Part shown: piece by piece, positions 1 to 6,491 of the stretch
How positions within the stretch are numbered: the first letter of the stretch is position 1
How the letters are laid out: each line of letters starts with the position of its first letter
Source: Deltaproteobacteria bacterium
Lineage (GTDB): Bacteria; Desulfobacterota; Binatia; UBA9968
Direction of reading: 5' to 3'
Length of the DNA: 15,983 nt
Assembly: GCA_023250495.1 (NCBI GenBank)
Contig: JAHFAP010000047.1
Coordinates: 1 to 15,983, forward strand
Position numbers and translations under genes: made by a program
The notes under the pieces: model-generated
The model's database searches: none
The model's input: only the letters and a program-made list of their open reading frames with translations
Told to the model about the DNA's origin: nothing

Positions 1-221
1 TTGACGGCCGGCGTCACTCCATGCCTCAAGGCACTATCATGCGCGTCGCGCCGCAGGTATACAGGGCGCTAGGCAACGACTCAAAACGGGACGCGGTCTT
101 TATGATCCTGGGCGCCATCCCACCAAAGAATTTTCCTCTGGGTGGGAGGACTCTCCTGGGCGACGGCATCCCGAATCGCAAGATAGTTCCACGATGGAAG
201 AAGGCGTAGCTCTAAGCTAAT

Positions 222-710
222 ATGCAACCAGGATCCCAACGACCTGGAAACATTCCTCATCGAATCGAGCCCACCGGCATTTTTACCGGGCTTAAGGTCC
301 GACCGATCGTCGTCGGCGTGGTGGTTGACTACGTTGCGACGTATGTGGCCATGTACGCCTGGATCGTTATTTTTGTTTCCAAGCAGCTTTCGGAGCAGGG
401 TGAATTCTCCGAAGAGACCCTGCAAAATTTTTTAACGTCTTCAGAAGGTCTTCTGGTCGGTTTTGCAATCGGGACTCTCTGCACCGTGCTCGGCGGATTT
501 GTCGCGGGTAGGCTGGCGAAGGATGTCGAAATAAAGCACGGAGCAATCGTTGGCGTTGGGTCGCTGATTGTGTCCGCGCTAGAGCAGACCATGTCAGGAG
601 GCGGCGCTTCCCTGCCGCAGTGGTACCTGGTTGTCTCTTCTCTCGCCATTGTGCCGGCCGGCGCCTTAGGCGGCTATATCGCCGCGCGCCTTAAGAGAAA
701 ATGGGTCTGA
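222..710 (+). CDS. Four-helix membrane protein, unknown function
   Basis: This is a 162-residue integral membrane protein that I do not recognise. After a polar N-terminus of about 25 residues, four hydrophobic stretches can be seen at roughly residues 26-52, 75-96, 107-122 and 135-155. Several are rich in Gly and Ala and contain GG pairs suited to close helix packing. The loop between helices 1 and 2 is acidic (residues 56-76) and the C-terminus is basic (RLKRKW), so the C-terminus probably lies in the cytoplasm. The ATG at 222 is the only Met before the first helix, but it has no good Shine-Dalgarno sequence, so the start is uncertain. The gene stands alone; it faces the tRNA-fMet gene across a shared terminator. 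The reading frame is convincing as a membrane protein, but no function can be given. Confidence 0.7.
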   Translation: MQPGSQRPGNIPHRIEPTGIFTGLKVRPIVVGVVVDYVATYVAMYAWIVIFVSKQLSEQGEFSEETLQNFLTSSEGLLVGFAIGTLCTVLGGFVAGRLAKDVEIKHGAIVGVGSLIVSALEQTMSGGGASLPQWYLVVSSLAIVPAGALGGYIAARLKRKWV

Positions 711-783
711 CGTTCTTGGAGTTAAATCATAGCGTGGCTCGTTCGAACCGAGGAGATGTCTGACTTACCGCACAGGCGAAAAC

Positions 784-808
784 AAAAGGGGCCGTGAGGG
801 CCCCTTTT
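784..808. terminator. Bidirectional intrinsic terminator
   Basis: A perfect six-pair GC stem (GGGGCC 788-793 with GGCCCC 799-804) closes a five-base loop. It is followed by TTTTTT on the plus strand and by TTTTGTTTT on the minus strand. The plus-strand reading ends the membrane-protein gene that stops at 710. The minus-strand reading ends the tRNA transcript, whose CCA end is only 11 bases from the stem. The A and T tracts can extend the stem by four pairs. Confidence 0.85.
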
Positions 809-814
809 TTATTT

Positions 815-891
815 TGGTTGCGGGGCCGGGATTTGAACCCGGGACCTCAAGGTTATGAGCCTTGCGAGCTACCAGGCTGCTCCACCCCGCG
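815..891 (-). tRNA. Initiator tRNA-fMet (anticodon CAU)
   Basis: The minus strand folds into a complete 77-base tRNA with an encoded CCA end (815-817). It charges with methionine, is formylated and starts translation. Three features mark it as the initiator: the C1 x A72 mismatch at the acceptor end (CGCGGGG against CCCCGCA), the A11-U24 pair in the D stem, and G-C pairs next to the CTCATAA anticodon loop. The anticodon complement ATG lies at 855-857. The T arm has the usual TTCAAAT loop. The anticodon stem reads CAAGG/CCTTG, so pair 29-41 is A-U rather than the usual G-C; only two of the three conserved G-C pairs remain. A promoter lies about 20 bases upstream and a terminator directly downstream, so the gene is transcribed alone. 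Confidence 0.97.
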
Positions 892-910
892 ATAAGTTTG
901 TAGAGAACTA

Positions 911-939
911 CATTTACATGGTGCTTGCCAGAGAGTCAA
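911..939 (-). promoter_or_regulatory. Promoter of tRNA-fMet
   Basis: On the minus strand TTGACT (934-939) is followed after exactly 17 bases by TAAATG (911-916). The predicted transcription start lies about 13 bases before the mature tRNA 5' end at 891, which is usual for a stable RNA gene. The -35 box is close to consensus and the -10 box is weak. It lies 12 bases from the start codon of the divergent Nudix gene. Confidence 0.5.
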
Positions 940-950
940 GGTAGCTGAAG

Positions 951-1379
951 ATGGCGGAGCAGGGGAAAACTAATCCTCTGGTCACGGTCGACATCATCAT
1001 CGAAATTGCCGACCGCGGGATCGTCTTGATCAAAAGAAAGAATCCGCCTCACGGATGGGCGCTGCCCGGGGGATTCGTCGCCTACGGGGAGAGTCTGGAG
1101 CAGGCTTCCATTCGCGAGGCGAAAGAGGAGACCTCGCTTGATGTTCAGCTGGTTGAGCAGTTCCATACCTATTCGAATCCCAGGCGCGATCCCCGCCACC
1201 ACACGATCTCGACTGTTTTCATCGCTACGGCGAATGGAAATCCTAGAGGAGCCGACGACGCAAAGGACGCCCAGCTCTTTACTGAGACGACTCTCCCTTC
1301 TCCGATCGTTTTTGATCATGTTCAGATCCTGCGGGACTATTTTCGCTACAAGAAAAGAAGGGAAAGGCCAAAAATTTAA
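951..1379 (+). CDS. Nudix hydrolase, ADP-ribose pyrophosphatase-like
   Basis: This 142-residue single-domain Nudix enzyme would cleave a nucleoside diphosphate linked to another group, such as ADP-ribose, in a Mg-dependent way. The Nudix box is clear: G41, E47, then R55-E56 and E59-E60, inside 'LPGGFVAYGE' and 'REAKEETSLDV'. The usual Gly near the box end (REUXEEXGU) is Ser62. The start 'NPLVTVDIIIE' and the 'HGWALPGGFV' stretch resemble small ADP-ribose pyrophosphatases of bacteria and archaea. A substrate call from such features is only moderate, because Nudix specificity lies outside the box. The C-terminus is basic (KKRRERPK). The ATG at 951 gives the usual family length, although no strong ribosome binding site precedes it. 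The gene diverges from tRNA-fMet. Confidence 0.88.
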   Translation: MAEQGKTNPLVTVDIIIEIADRGIVLIKRKNPPHGWALPGGFVAYGESLEQASIREAKEETSLDVQLVEQFHTYSNPRRDPRHHTISTVFIATANGNPRGADDAKDAQLFTETTLPSPIVFDHVQILRDYFRYKKRRERPKI

Positions 1380-1449
1380 CCAATCCAGGCAAGCAAGCTA
1401 TTTCACGCCACGTATGGTTAATCGACGGCTAAAGTGATAATCTTTCCTC

Positions 1450-1677
1450 ATGTCAAAGTCAGACAAGGTCAAGGAGGAGATTGCATACCTCAAATTCTGG
1501 CTTGGCGTAATGGTCGTCACGGACATCAGCTTGGTCGGTTGGCTCGTCTCGAGTGCAGGTTCAGCGCCCGCACACCAGGTTGTTGGCGCGCTTGTGGCGG
1601 TCGTAGTTATCACAGTGACTGGCTTCGCCGTTCACCGCCGCGTCGAGCGGCTCATTGATGCGCTGGAGGAGCTGTAG
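1450..1677 (+). CDS. Small membrane protein, 75 residues, unknown function
   Basis: This 75-residue protein has a charged N-terminus (KSDKVKEE), two hydrophobic segments at about residues 14-34 and 44-60 joined by a short Ala/Ser/His turn, and a charged C-terminal helix (HRRVERLIDALEEL). The layout suggests a hairpin in the inner membrane with both ends in the cytoplasm. From memory, similar small proteins with 'KEEI.YLK..LG..V.TDISL.GW' recur in proteobacterial-type genomes next to an even smaller partner; I could not check this. Here the partner follows after two bases. No ribosome binding site is seen before the ATG. A GATAAT at 1436-1441 could be a -10 box, which would give a nearly leaderless transcript. 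No function can be assigned. Confidence 0.68.
   Translation: MSKSDKVKEEIAYLKFWLGVMVVTDISLVGWLVSSAGSAPAHQVVGALVAVVVITVTGFAVHRRVERLIDALEEL
1665..1671 (+). promoter_or_regulatory. Strong ribosome binding site for the 28-codon gene
   Basis: GGAGGAG lies inside the last codons of the 75-residue gene, eight bases before the ATG at 1680. It is the main evidence that the tiny downstream frame is translated, and that it is coupled to the gene before it. Confidence 0.65.
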
Positions 1678-1679
1678 AC

Positions 1680-1766
1680 ATGGAAATTCTTTCCACAATC
1701 ATTCTGCTCGCGGTCGCGATCGCATTCGCCTTGATGGCTCTAGACGCGTCGCGCCGTGCAAAATAA
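1680..1766 (+). CDS. Single-helix membrane micropeptide, 28 residues
   Basis: This 28-residue frame (MEILSTIILLAVAIAF..., ending SRRAK) is one hydrophobic helix of about 17 residues followed by a polar, basic tail. That fits a single-pass inner-membrane peptide with its C-terminus in the cytoplasm. It starts two bases after the stop codon of the 75-residue membrane-protein gene. A textbook GGAGGAG ribosome binding site lies eight bases upstream, inside that gene. Together these make a coupled two-gene unit likely, perhaps encoding subunits of one small membrane complex. The frame is too short for routine gene callers and would often be missed. A holin-like or toxin-like role is possible but nothing in the sequence supports it over others. 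Confidence 0.6.
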   Translation: MEILSTIILLAVAIAFALMALDASRRAK

Positions 1767-2002
1767 CTCCCAGGCTGGCAATCCGGACACAGCCCGCACT
1801 TTCTACCAGGCTTTTTCCGTCTCCCCCGATGGCGCGGTAACGCGTGGTCGGGAGGGCGATTTTGAGTTCTCGGTGGCTAAATCTAAAAAACAACTTCCTA
1901 TCATTCATTATCATTTAGCTTGCAGCAGGCAATATGAGCAGAGGGCGGCTTTTCTTTGCGGTAATTAGCCTGACGCCTTGCCCCGAACGCTGACCCCACC
2001 TG

Positions 2003-3880
2003 CTAGCCTTGTTTCAAAAACTCAACAAGGTCGGCCATTGAGCGACGGAGCTTCTTCTGGTAGTTAATTTTTGCGCCTTTGCTCAATTGCAGGCGAATGT
2101 AGTCATAATTCGGTCCTTTGAAGAGGTCGTCATATTGGGAATAACTTCCCTTCGATTTTGGAAGTCTCTTCCCAAGCAGCGGCTTTGAGATAGCGTGTAG
2201 GAGTCGAAAGGCGCAGTCGATCATCTCAAAAGTTAGTTCTTCGAAAGTGTCAACGGCTGGGCCACCCCTGGTAACTTCCCACCTTTCGCAATATTCCACG
2301 AACCTCTTCTCAAGATTATCCTCGAATAAGAAGTTGTTCTTGAGCTGGTGTGCAATCAACGTAGACACGATCCACTCAGCGTCCCTCTTGAAGTCCTTTT
2401 GCTGCTTAATCAGGGGATCGTTCACCCCTTTCCATCGCGCCTTACCATCGTATGACCACTCAACCATCCGCACGAGCCAGTAAGCGTACTTGCACCGATT
2501 GTGTGAAGGGTCGTGAATGGCCGGAAAAATAGTTGAGAAGAACTTACCGAAGATGTCGTTGGTCCCCTGCTGGCTGAGGAATGGATTTTGTCTCAGAACT
2601 GCGGCAATGCATCTCGCGAGCACGTCCGAATCCACCCAGAAATATTTCCACTTTGCGTCTTGTTCTTCTTTGATGACAACCTGCTTCTCTCCTTGCTTTC
2701 TGAGCAGGTAGTACCGTTTCTCTGATTCTCTCAGCTTCTCGGCAAAAAGCCTGTGATGCAGTGTGACCATCAATGGATGGTTGGATTTCAAGTCCCGATT
2801 ATCAACAGGATTCTGGGTGTTCCGAGCGATGGCTATCTCGCCCGAGATATTTGCCGCATCTTTTTTTAGTTCAATGACTGTCACCAACACCTCCGCATTC
2901 GGATTTGCACCTTCATTATCTCGGAAGTACCGATCTATGTTCATAACGGTCTGACAACCGTTGCTGATGGAAGCTCGCTCAAGGAAGATATGATCGTCAT
3001 TCAGTGTAGCTTTGCTGCACTGAATTGTTACACCATTGTTACATACGAGGAATTGGTCTGGCTTCTGACTGATAGTGTCGCGAATTGCGGTAGCAATGTC
3101 TCTGCTTCGCTTCTTCACATTGAGATAACTTCGCACGTTGGAGGCAAACAATGCCTGCAGTTTCTTTTGCCTTCCGTGGGACTCGACGATCTGGTGGATG
3201 CCCTTGAGCGCCACTGGCGCTACAAATATCTGACCATAATCGAAAGCCAGCTTGAGCGGCTGCGACTTGAACGGCAGCCTGAAAGAGCTCATCCCTGTTT
3301 GTCCGTCCAAGAACTCTTCGCCCCGCTCCAAGAGTTCATCGTGGGTAAAGAAGTCATATTCCTCAATCCCTGTATTACGCCGAATGCGCTCACGTTGAGG
3401 CTGACCGAAGTGCTTCGGTGTCACAAAGTAATACCGAGCCGCGTAGCCATCCTGGCTAACGGGTTTCTTCACCCGACGCCACGCCGTTCTCGCTGAATCG
3501 TGCAAGCGTTCTGGCAAGGAATCCCGATTCAGGTACTCACGAAATTCGGAGAATGTCTCAGTTGCTTTCTTTTCGTTGGCAGGCTCTTTGGTCCAGTTCC
3601 GCGAGTCATACTCAACCTGACCCACTAGCACTCGTTTGCTCTCTTTGTCTTCCCAGATGAAGTCGACTCCGCAATCATTCGTGTCATCGAGGACACAAGG
3701 ATTGGCGTCGTCATAAGATATCCCGACCTCTTGGTGCAAAAACCAAATGGCAAGAGCCTGTGCATCGCTCAAGAGAGAACGCCCGGATCCCCGGCCACAC
3801 TGAATTATGATGCGTTCGTACTCCTCCTTCAGGAACTGAATGAGATGCTCAATCTTATATTCCTGTTCTGCGATAGACAT
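2003..3880 (-). CDS. AIPR family protein, putative phage-defence protein
   Basis: This 625-residue protein belongs to the AIPR (abortive infection phage resistance) family. The family core is visible: 'LFASNVRSYLNVKK' at 244-257, 'NNGVTI' at 281-286, 'ISNGCQTVMNI' at 305-315 and 'ARNTQNPVDNRDL' at 352-364. The N-terminal part resembles a PD-(D/E)XK nuclease fold: 'CGVDFIWED' holds Asp73, and a strand 'VLVGQVEY' at 84-91 follows. The usual QxK there reads Q88-V-E90, so the catalytic Lys seems to be missing. Residues 145-190 and the C-terminal third are unassigned. There is no signal peptide or membrane segment. AIPR genes often sit with Z1-type ATPase, MORC/MutL-like ATPase and methylase genes; none is present here. 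The coding sequence is AT-richer than its neighbours, which suggests horizontal transfer. The start at 3880 has a strong GAGGAG site. The family call is firm; the defence role is inferred. Confidence 0.88.
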   Translation of the reverse strand: MSIAEQEYKIEHLIQFLKEEYERIIIQCGRGSGRSLLSDAQALAIWFLHQEVGISYDDANPCVLDDTNDCGVDFIWEDKESKRVLVGQVEYDSRNWTKEPANEKKATETFSEFREYLNRDSLPERLHDSARTAWRRVKKPVSQDGYAARYYFVTPKHFGQPQRERIRRNTGIEEYDFFTHDELLERGEEFLDGQTGMSSFRLPFKSQPLKLAFDYGQIFVAPVALKGIHQIVESHGRQKKLQALFASNVRSYLNVKKRSRDIATAIRDTISQKPDQFLVCNNGVTIQCSKATLNDDHIFLERASISNGCQTVMNIDRYFRDNEGANPNAEVLVTVIELKKDAANISGEIAIARNTQNPVDNRDLKSNHPLMVTLHHRLFAEKLRESEKRYYLLRKQGEKQVVIKEEQDAKWKYFWVDSDVLARCIAAVLRQNPFLSQQGTNDIFGKFFSTIFPAIHDPSHNRCKYAYWLVRMVEWSYDGKARWKGVNDPLIKQQKDFKRDAEWIVSTLIAHQLKNNFLFEDNLEKRFVEYCERWEVTRGGPAVDTFEELTFEMIDCAFRLLHAISKPLLGKRLPKSKGSYSQYDDLFKGPNYDYIRLQLSKGAKINYQKKLRRSMADLVEFLKQG

Positions 3881-3881
3881 G

Positions 3882-4079
3882 TTAGATGCTCCTCGCTTTC
3901 TTCTTCGTCGTAACTCTGGCCAAGAAGCAGAAGCCTGTAGCGGAGAGCGAAGTTAGCTGGAAGCCGGAGATCATCGAGGTTGCTGCTCCGCCTATATCTT
4001 CAACATCTAGGTCTATGGGAAGAGTCTCACGCCCCGCCGTATAGAGGCCCTCCAGAAAAAGAGACCCTCTTTGACCCAT
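3882..4079 (-). CDS. Possible small gene, 65 codons, directly upstream of the AIPR gene
   Basis: This frame of 65 codons ends one base before the AIPR start codon and carries that gene's ribosome binding site in its last codons, a layout typical of translational coupling. It begins 21 bases after the aspC stop codon. The predicted peptide has an acidic middle (LDVEDIGG, residues 24-31), a weakly hydrophobic Ser/Thr/Gly/Ala-rich segment with one Cys (C51), and a basic tail (TTKKKAR). The VEDIGG stretch vaguely resembles a double-glycine leader, but no transporter or peptidase is nearby, so I do not call it a peptide precursor. A bare AGG directly before the ATG is the only candidate ribosome binding site. 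It may instead be a leader or a chance frame. Confidence 0.35.
   Translation of the reverse strand: MGQRGSLFLEGLYTAGRETLPIDLDVEDIGGAATSMISGFQLTSLSATGFCFLARVTTKKKARSI
3889..3894 (-). promoter_or_regulatory. Ribosome binding site fixing the AIPR start
   Basis: GAGGAG on the minus strand lies eight to nine bases before the ATG at 3880. It supports that start codon and overlaps the last codons of the possible 65-codon frame. Confidence 0.65.
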
Positions 4080-4100
4080 CCTATAGCCAGATAATCTAAT

Positions 4101-5294
4101 TCACTCCAGTTTCCTGATTGCCGCCTCGATGCGATCGCAGCCCTTTTCGATTTCTTGCAGCGAAGTTGCGTAGGTGATGCGGATGTTCTCGATAGAGCCG
4201 AAATCCTCGCCCGGAACCGCGAGGACGCGGGCCTTTTCGAGGAGGTACTCCACGACATCGCTGGGAGTTGCGAGGGTTTTTCCATTCCCTTTTTTTCCAA
4301 ACAACGCTCGCACGTTGGGAAAAACATAAAAGGCGCCCTGGGGCTCGAAGCAACGCAATCCCGGCATGGCTTTGAGGCGACCGACGATCGTATCCCTTCT
4401 CCTCTGAAACTCGCGCACCATCTCCACCACGTCATCTTGCGGGCCAGTCAGCGCCTCGACGGCCGCGGCCTGGGCGATCGACGTAGCATTGGATGTGCTT
4501 TGACTCTGTATCGTCCCGGCGGTCGCAATGATCGCGGCCGGGCCCACCGCGAACCCGATCCGCCATCCGGTCATGGCATAGGTCTTTGATACGGAATTGA
4601 AAATGATCGTCCGCTCCCGCAGGCTCGGCTGGAGCGCGGTGATGTTGTGAAACCGGAAGCCTCCGTAGACGATCTTCTCGTAGATGTCGTCGGAGAAGAT
4701 GAGACAGTCATGCCGCTCCAGCACGCGCGCGAGCCCTAGAAGATCGTCGCGCGAATAACCCGCTCCGGTTGGGTTGCACGGGCTGTTGATTATGAAAACG
4801 CGAGTCTTCGCGGTCAGGGCGGCCTTCAACTCCTCGGGAGTGATGCGGAAGCCGTTTTCCTCTTTGGTCTGGACGAGCCTCGGGATGCCTCCGGCAAGAA
4901 GGGTCATGTCCGAATAGCTAACCCAGTAGGGGGTCGGAATGACCACTTCGTCACCCGGGTCGATGACCGCCTGAAGCACGTTGTAAAGCGCGTGCTTCCC
5001 GCCGCAGCTCACCAAGACCTCTTCCTTGGTGTAGTGGAGGTCGTAATCCTTCAAATATTTCTCGGCCACCGCTGCCCGCAGGGGTTCTATGCCTCGCACG
5101 TCCGTATACTTGGTCATTCCTTTTTTCAGCGCCTGGACCGCGGCATCTTTAATTCGCTGCGGGGTATCGAAATCCGGCTCGCCGGCGGTGAAGTTGACGA
5201 GGTCAACACCCTGGGCGCGCAGGGCTTGAGCCTTTGCAGCCAAAGCCAAAGTCACGGCGGGCTTGATCGCTTGGGTTCTCTTGCTGAGCTTCAT
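4101..5294 (-). CDS. aspC: PLP-dependent class I aminotransferase (aspartate aminotransferase type)
   Basis: This 397-residue cytoplasmic enzyme moves an amino group between an amino acid (probably aspartate) and a 2-oxo acid, using pyridoxal phosphate. The fold type I motifs are all there: 'FTAGEPDFDTP' near residue 35 and 'GGKHALYN' at 98-105, which helps bind the cofactor phosphate. Next come 'SPCNPTG' with N174, 'SDDIYE' with D202 and Y205, and the PLP-binding lysine K237 in 'SVSKTYAMTGWRIGF'. R372 in 'IRITYATS' binds the substrate carboxylate. The length is normal for the bacterial subgroup Ib, which also includes glutamate/prephenate aminotransferases, so the exact substrate is not certain. 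It is the last gene of rsmD-coaD-aspC. Its AGGAG site overlaps the coaD stop codon, so translation is probably coupled. Confidence 0.93.
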   Translation of the reverse strand: MKLSKRTQAIKPAVTLALAAKAQALRAQGVDLVNFTAGEPDFDTPQRIKDAAVQALKKGMTKYTDVRGIEPLRAAVAEKYLKDYDLHYTKEEVLVSCGGKHALYNVLQAVIDPGDEVVIPTPYWVSYSDMTLLAGGIPRLVQTKEENGFRITPEELKAALTAKTRVFIINSPCNPTGAGYSRDDLLGLARVLERHDCLIFSDDIYEKIVYGGFRFHNITALQPSLRERTIIFNSVSKTYAMTGWRIGFAVGPAAIIATAGTIQSQSTSNATSIAQAAAVEALTGPQDDVVEMVREFQRRRDTIVGRLKAMPGLRCFEPQGAFYVFPNVRALFGKKGNGKTLATPSDVVEYLLEKARVLAVPGEDFGSIENIRITYATSLQEIEKGCDRIEAAIRKLE

Positions 5295-5309
5295 CGCGGT
5301 GAGATTCTC

Positions 5310-5801
5310 CTAGTCGAATTTCTCTCTGAGTTTTTTAAGAACCACCCGAGGCACCAGGCCGGATACGTCGCCGCCCAGGCTCACGACCTCTTTAACGAGG
5401 CGCGAGCTGAGGTAAAAATGGGATTGGCCGGTCATCATGAAAAGGGTCTCCAGACCGGGCTCGAGCTCCCGGTTCATCATCGCCATCTGAAACTCATATT
5501 CGAAATCGGAGACGGCCCTGAGTCCCCGGATGATGACCTTGGCGCCAATCCGCTTGGCGTATTTTACCAGAAGCCCATCAAAGCTGTCGGCCTTGACGCG
5601 GTTTCCTAGTCCTTTGAAGACTTCGCGGATCATCTCCAGGCGCTCTTCGAGAGTGAAGAGGGAATTGTCCTTGTCCGGATTCCGCGCGATCGCCACGATG
5701 AGCCGGTCGAAGACGCCCAGGGTGCGCTTCACCAGGTCGACGTGGCCGTTGGTGATCGGATCAAAAGAGCCAGGGTAAATCGCAATTTTCGTTCGCGCCA
5801 T
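5310..5801 (-). CDS. coaD: Phosphopantetheine adenylyltransferase CoaD
   Basis: CoaD joins 4'-phosphopantetheine and ATP to give dephospho-CoA and pyrophosphate, the second-last step of coenzyme A synthesis in the cytoplasm. The 163-residue length is exact for the bacterial family. The nucleotidyltransferase signature T17-N-G-H20 lies in 'YPGSFDPITNGHVDLVKR'. The other conserved blocks are 'IIRGLRAVSDFEYE' (R92, R95) and 'YLSSRLVKEV' (S132-S133-R134), the ATP-binding motif near the C-terminus. All key residues are present. A GGAGAGG site precedes the ATG at 5801. The gene starts 17 bases after rsmD and ends 15 bases before aspC, which shows an operon; rsmD-coaD adjacency is common across bacteria. 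Confidence 0.97.
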   Translation of the reverse strand: MARTKIAIYPGSFDPITNGHVDLVKRTLGVFDRLIVAIARNPDKDNSLFTLEERLEMIREVFKGLGNRVKADSFDGLLVKYAKRIGAKVIIRGLRAVSDFEYEFQMAMMNRELEPGLETLFMMTGQSHFYLSSRLVKEVVSLGGDVSGLVPRVVLKKLREKFD

Positions 5802-5818
5802 TTTTTTGCCTCTCCGTG

Positions 5819-6385
5819 TTAGCTCGTCTGTTCCTCGCTACGGCCGAAAAACGAGAGCTGCGTAGCGCCGTAGCGGCGTTGGTCCCGAAGTACGAGCGAG
5901 CCGTACCGTTCTTCGATCTTTTCCCTCACGCTGTGTTCCGCAACCAGCACGCCAGTTTTTCGCAGCAACCCTTCCTTGGCTATGGCTCTCAACGATTGTC
6001 CGACCAGCTCTCGTTCGTAAGGCGGGTCGAGAAAAATAAGATCGAAACTCTCTCCTCTGTGAGAGAACATGCGCAGGGACCTGAGAACCGGCGCCGTCCA
6101 AACGCGCGACCTTCCCGTGAACCTGAGAGCCCGCAGATTTTCCTCGATTACCTTCGCTGCCCCGCGTGAGGCGTCGACCAGAACGGCTTCTTCGGCCCCG
6201 CGACTCAAGGCCTCCATGCTGAGGTTCCCCGTGCCGGCGAAGAGATCGAGCACTCTCTGTCCCGAGAGGTCATGAGGGAGGATGTTAAAGAGCGCCTCCT
6301 TGACCCGATCGGCGGTGGGACGAAGGGCTCGTCCCTTGGGAGTTTTGAGGCGACGCCCCTTCGCCCGTCCACCAATCACCCGCAT
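5819..6385 (-). CDS. rsmD: 16S rRNA (guanine(966)-N2)-methyltransferase RsmD
   Basis: RsmD uses S-adenosylmethionine to methylate the exocyclic N2 of G966 in 16S rRNA during small-subunit assembly. The 188-residue protein has the family N-terminus 'MRVIGGRAKGRRL' and 'LRPTADRVKEALFNIL' (21-36). The SAM-binding loop 'LDLFAGTGNLSMEAL' is at 46-60, an acidic residue follows strand 2 (D71), and the catalytic 'DPPY' motif is at 120-123. Its start codon at 6385 has no Shine-Dalgarno sequence; the bases upstream belong to a dispersed repeat that begins three bases away, so the repeat forms the 5' leader. It is the first gene of the rsmD-coaD-aspC operon. A separate promoter could not be identified in the 106-base gap upstream. 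Confidence 0.96.
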   Translation of the reverse strand: MRVIGGRAKGRRLKTPKGRALRPTADRVKEALFNILPHDLSGQRVLDLFAGTGNLSMEALSRGAEEAVLVDASRGAAKVIEENLRALRFTGRSRVWTAPVLRSLRMFSHRGESFDLIFLDPPYERELVGQSLRAIAKEGLLRKTGVLVAEHSVREKIEERYGSLVLRDQRRYGATQLSFFGRSEEQTS

Positions 6386-6388
6386 TTT

Positions 6389-6424
6389 AAGCTTTCAGCA
6401 ATCAGTTGTCAGCTCTCAGCCAAT
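6389..6424. repeat. Dispersed repeat, 'AGCTGA' family, copy 1
   Basis: The stretch AGCTTTCAGCAATCAG followed by TTGTCAGCTCTCAGCC is built from the same short words (TCAGC, GCTTTCAGC) as the repeats at 7593-7692 and 9127-9150. A related 'GGCTGAATGCTGATGGCT' stretch at about 6476-6493 runs into the stop codon of the dehydrogenase gene. Copy 1 lies directly before rsmD. Confidence 0.6.
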
Positions 6425-6491
6425 TACATTTTAGCAGATCCCCAGACGTAAGTCCGGGAAATTTATTCTATCTCTGGCTGAATGCTGATGG

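Noticed and set aside
1..221. A 62-codon plus-strand frame at 21-209 and a stem TCCCACC/GGTGGGA (118-124 with 141-147)
   Set aside because: The peptide has no recognisable pattern, no ribosome binding site, and the stem has no T tract. I see no supported feature in the first 221 bases.
737..753. CTCGTTCGAACCGAG resembles a tRNA T arm
   Set aside because: The stem has a mismatch and no acceptor, D or anticodon arm can be built around it.
1756..1968. A 70-codon frame after the 28-codon gene
   Set aside because: It overlaps that gene's end, has no ribosome binding site and shows mixed, unpatterned composition. The gap 1767-2002 holds nothing else I can support, including no clear terminator.
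4056..4072. AAAGAG/CTCTTT hairpin followed by T residues downstream of aspC
   Set aside because: The stem is short and AT-rich with a three-base loop; too weak to call a terminator, so read-through from aspC into the AIPR gene remains possible.
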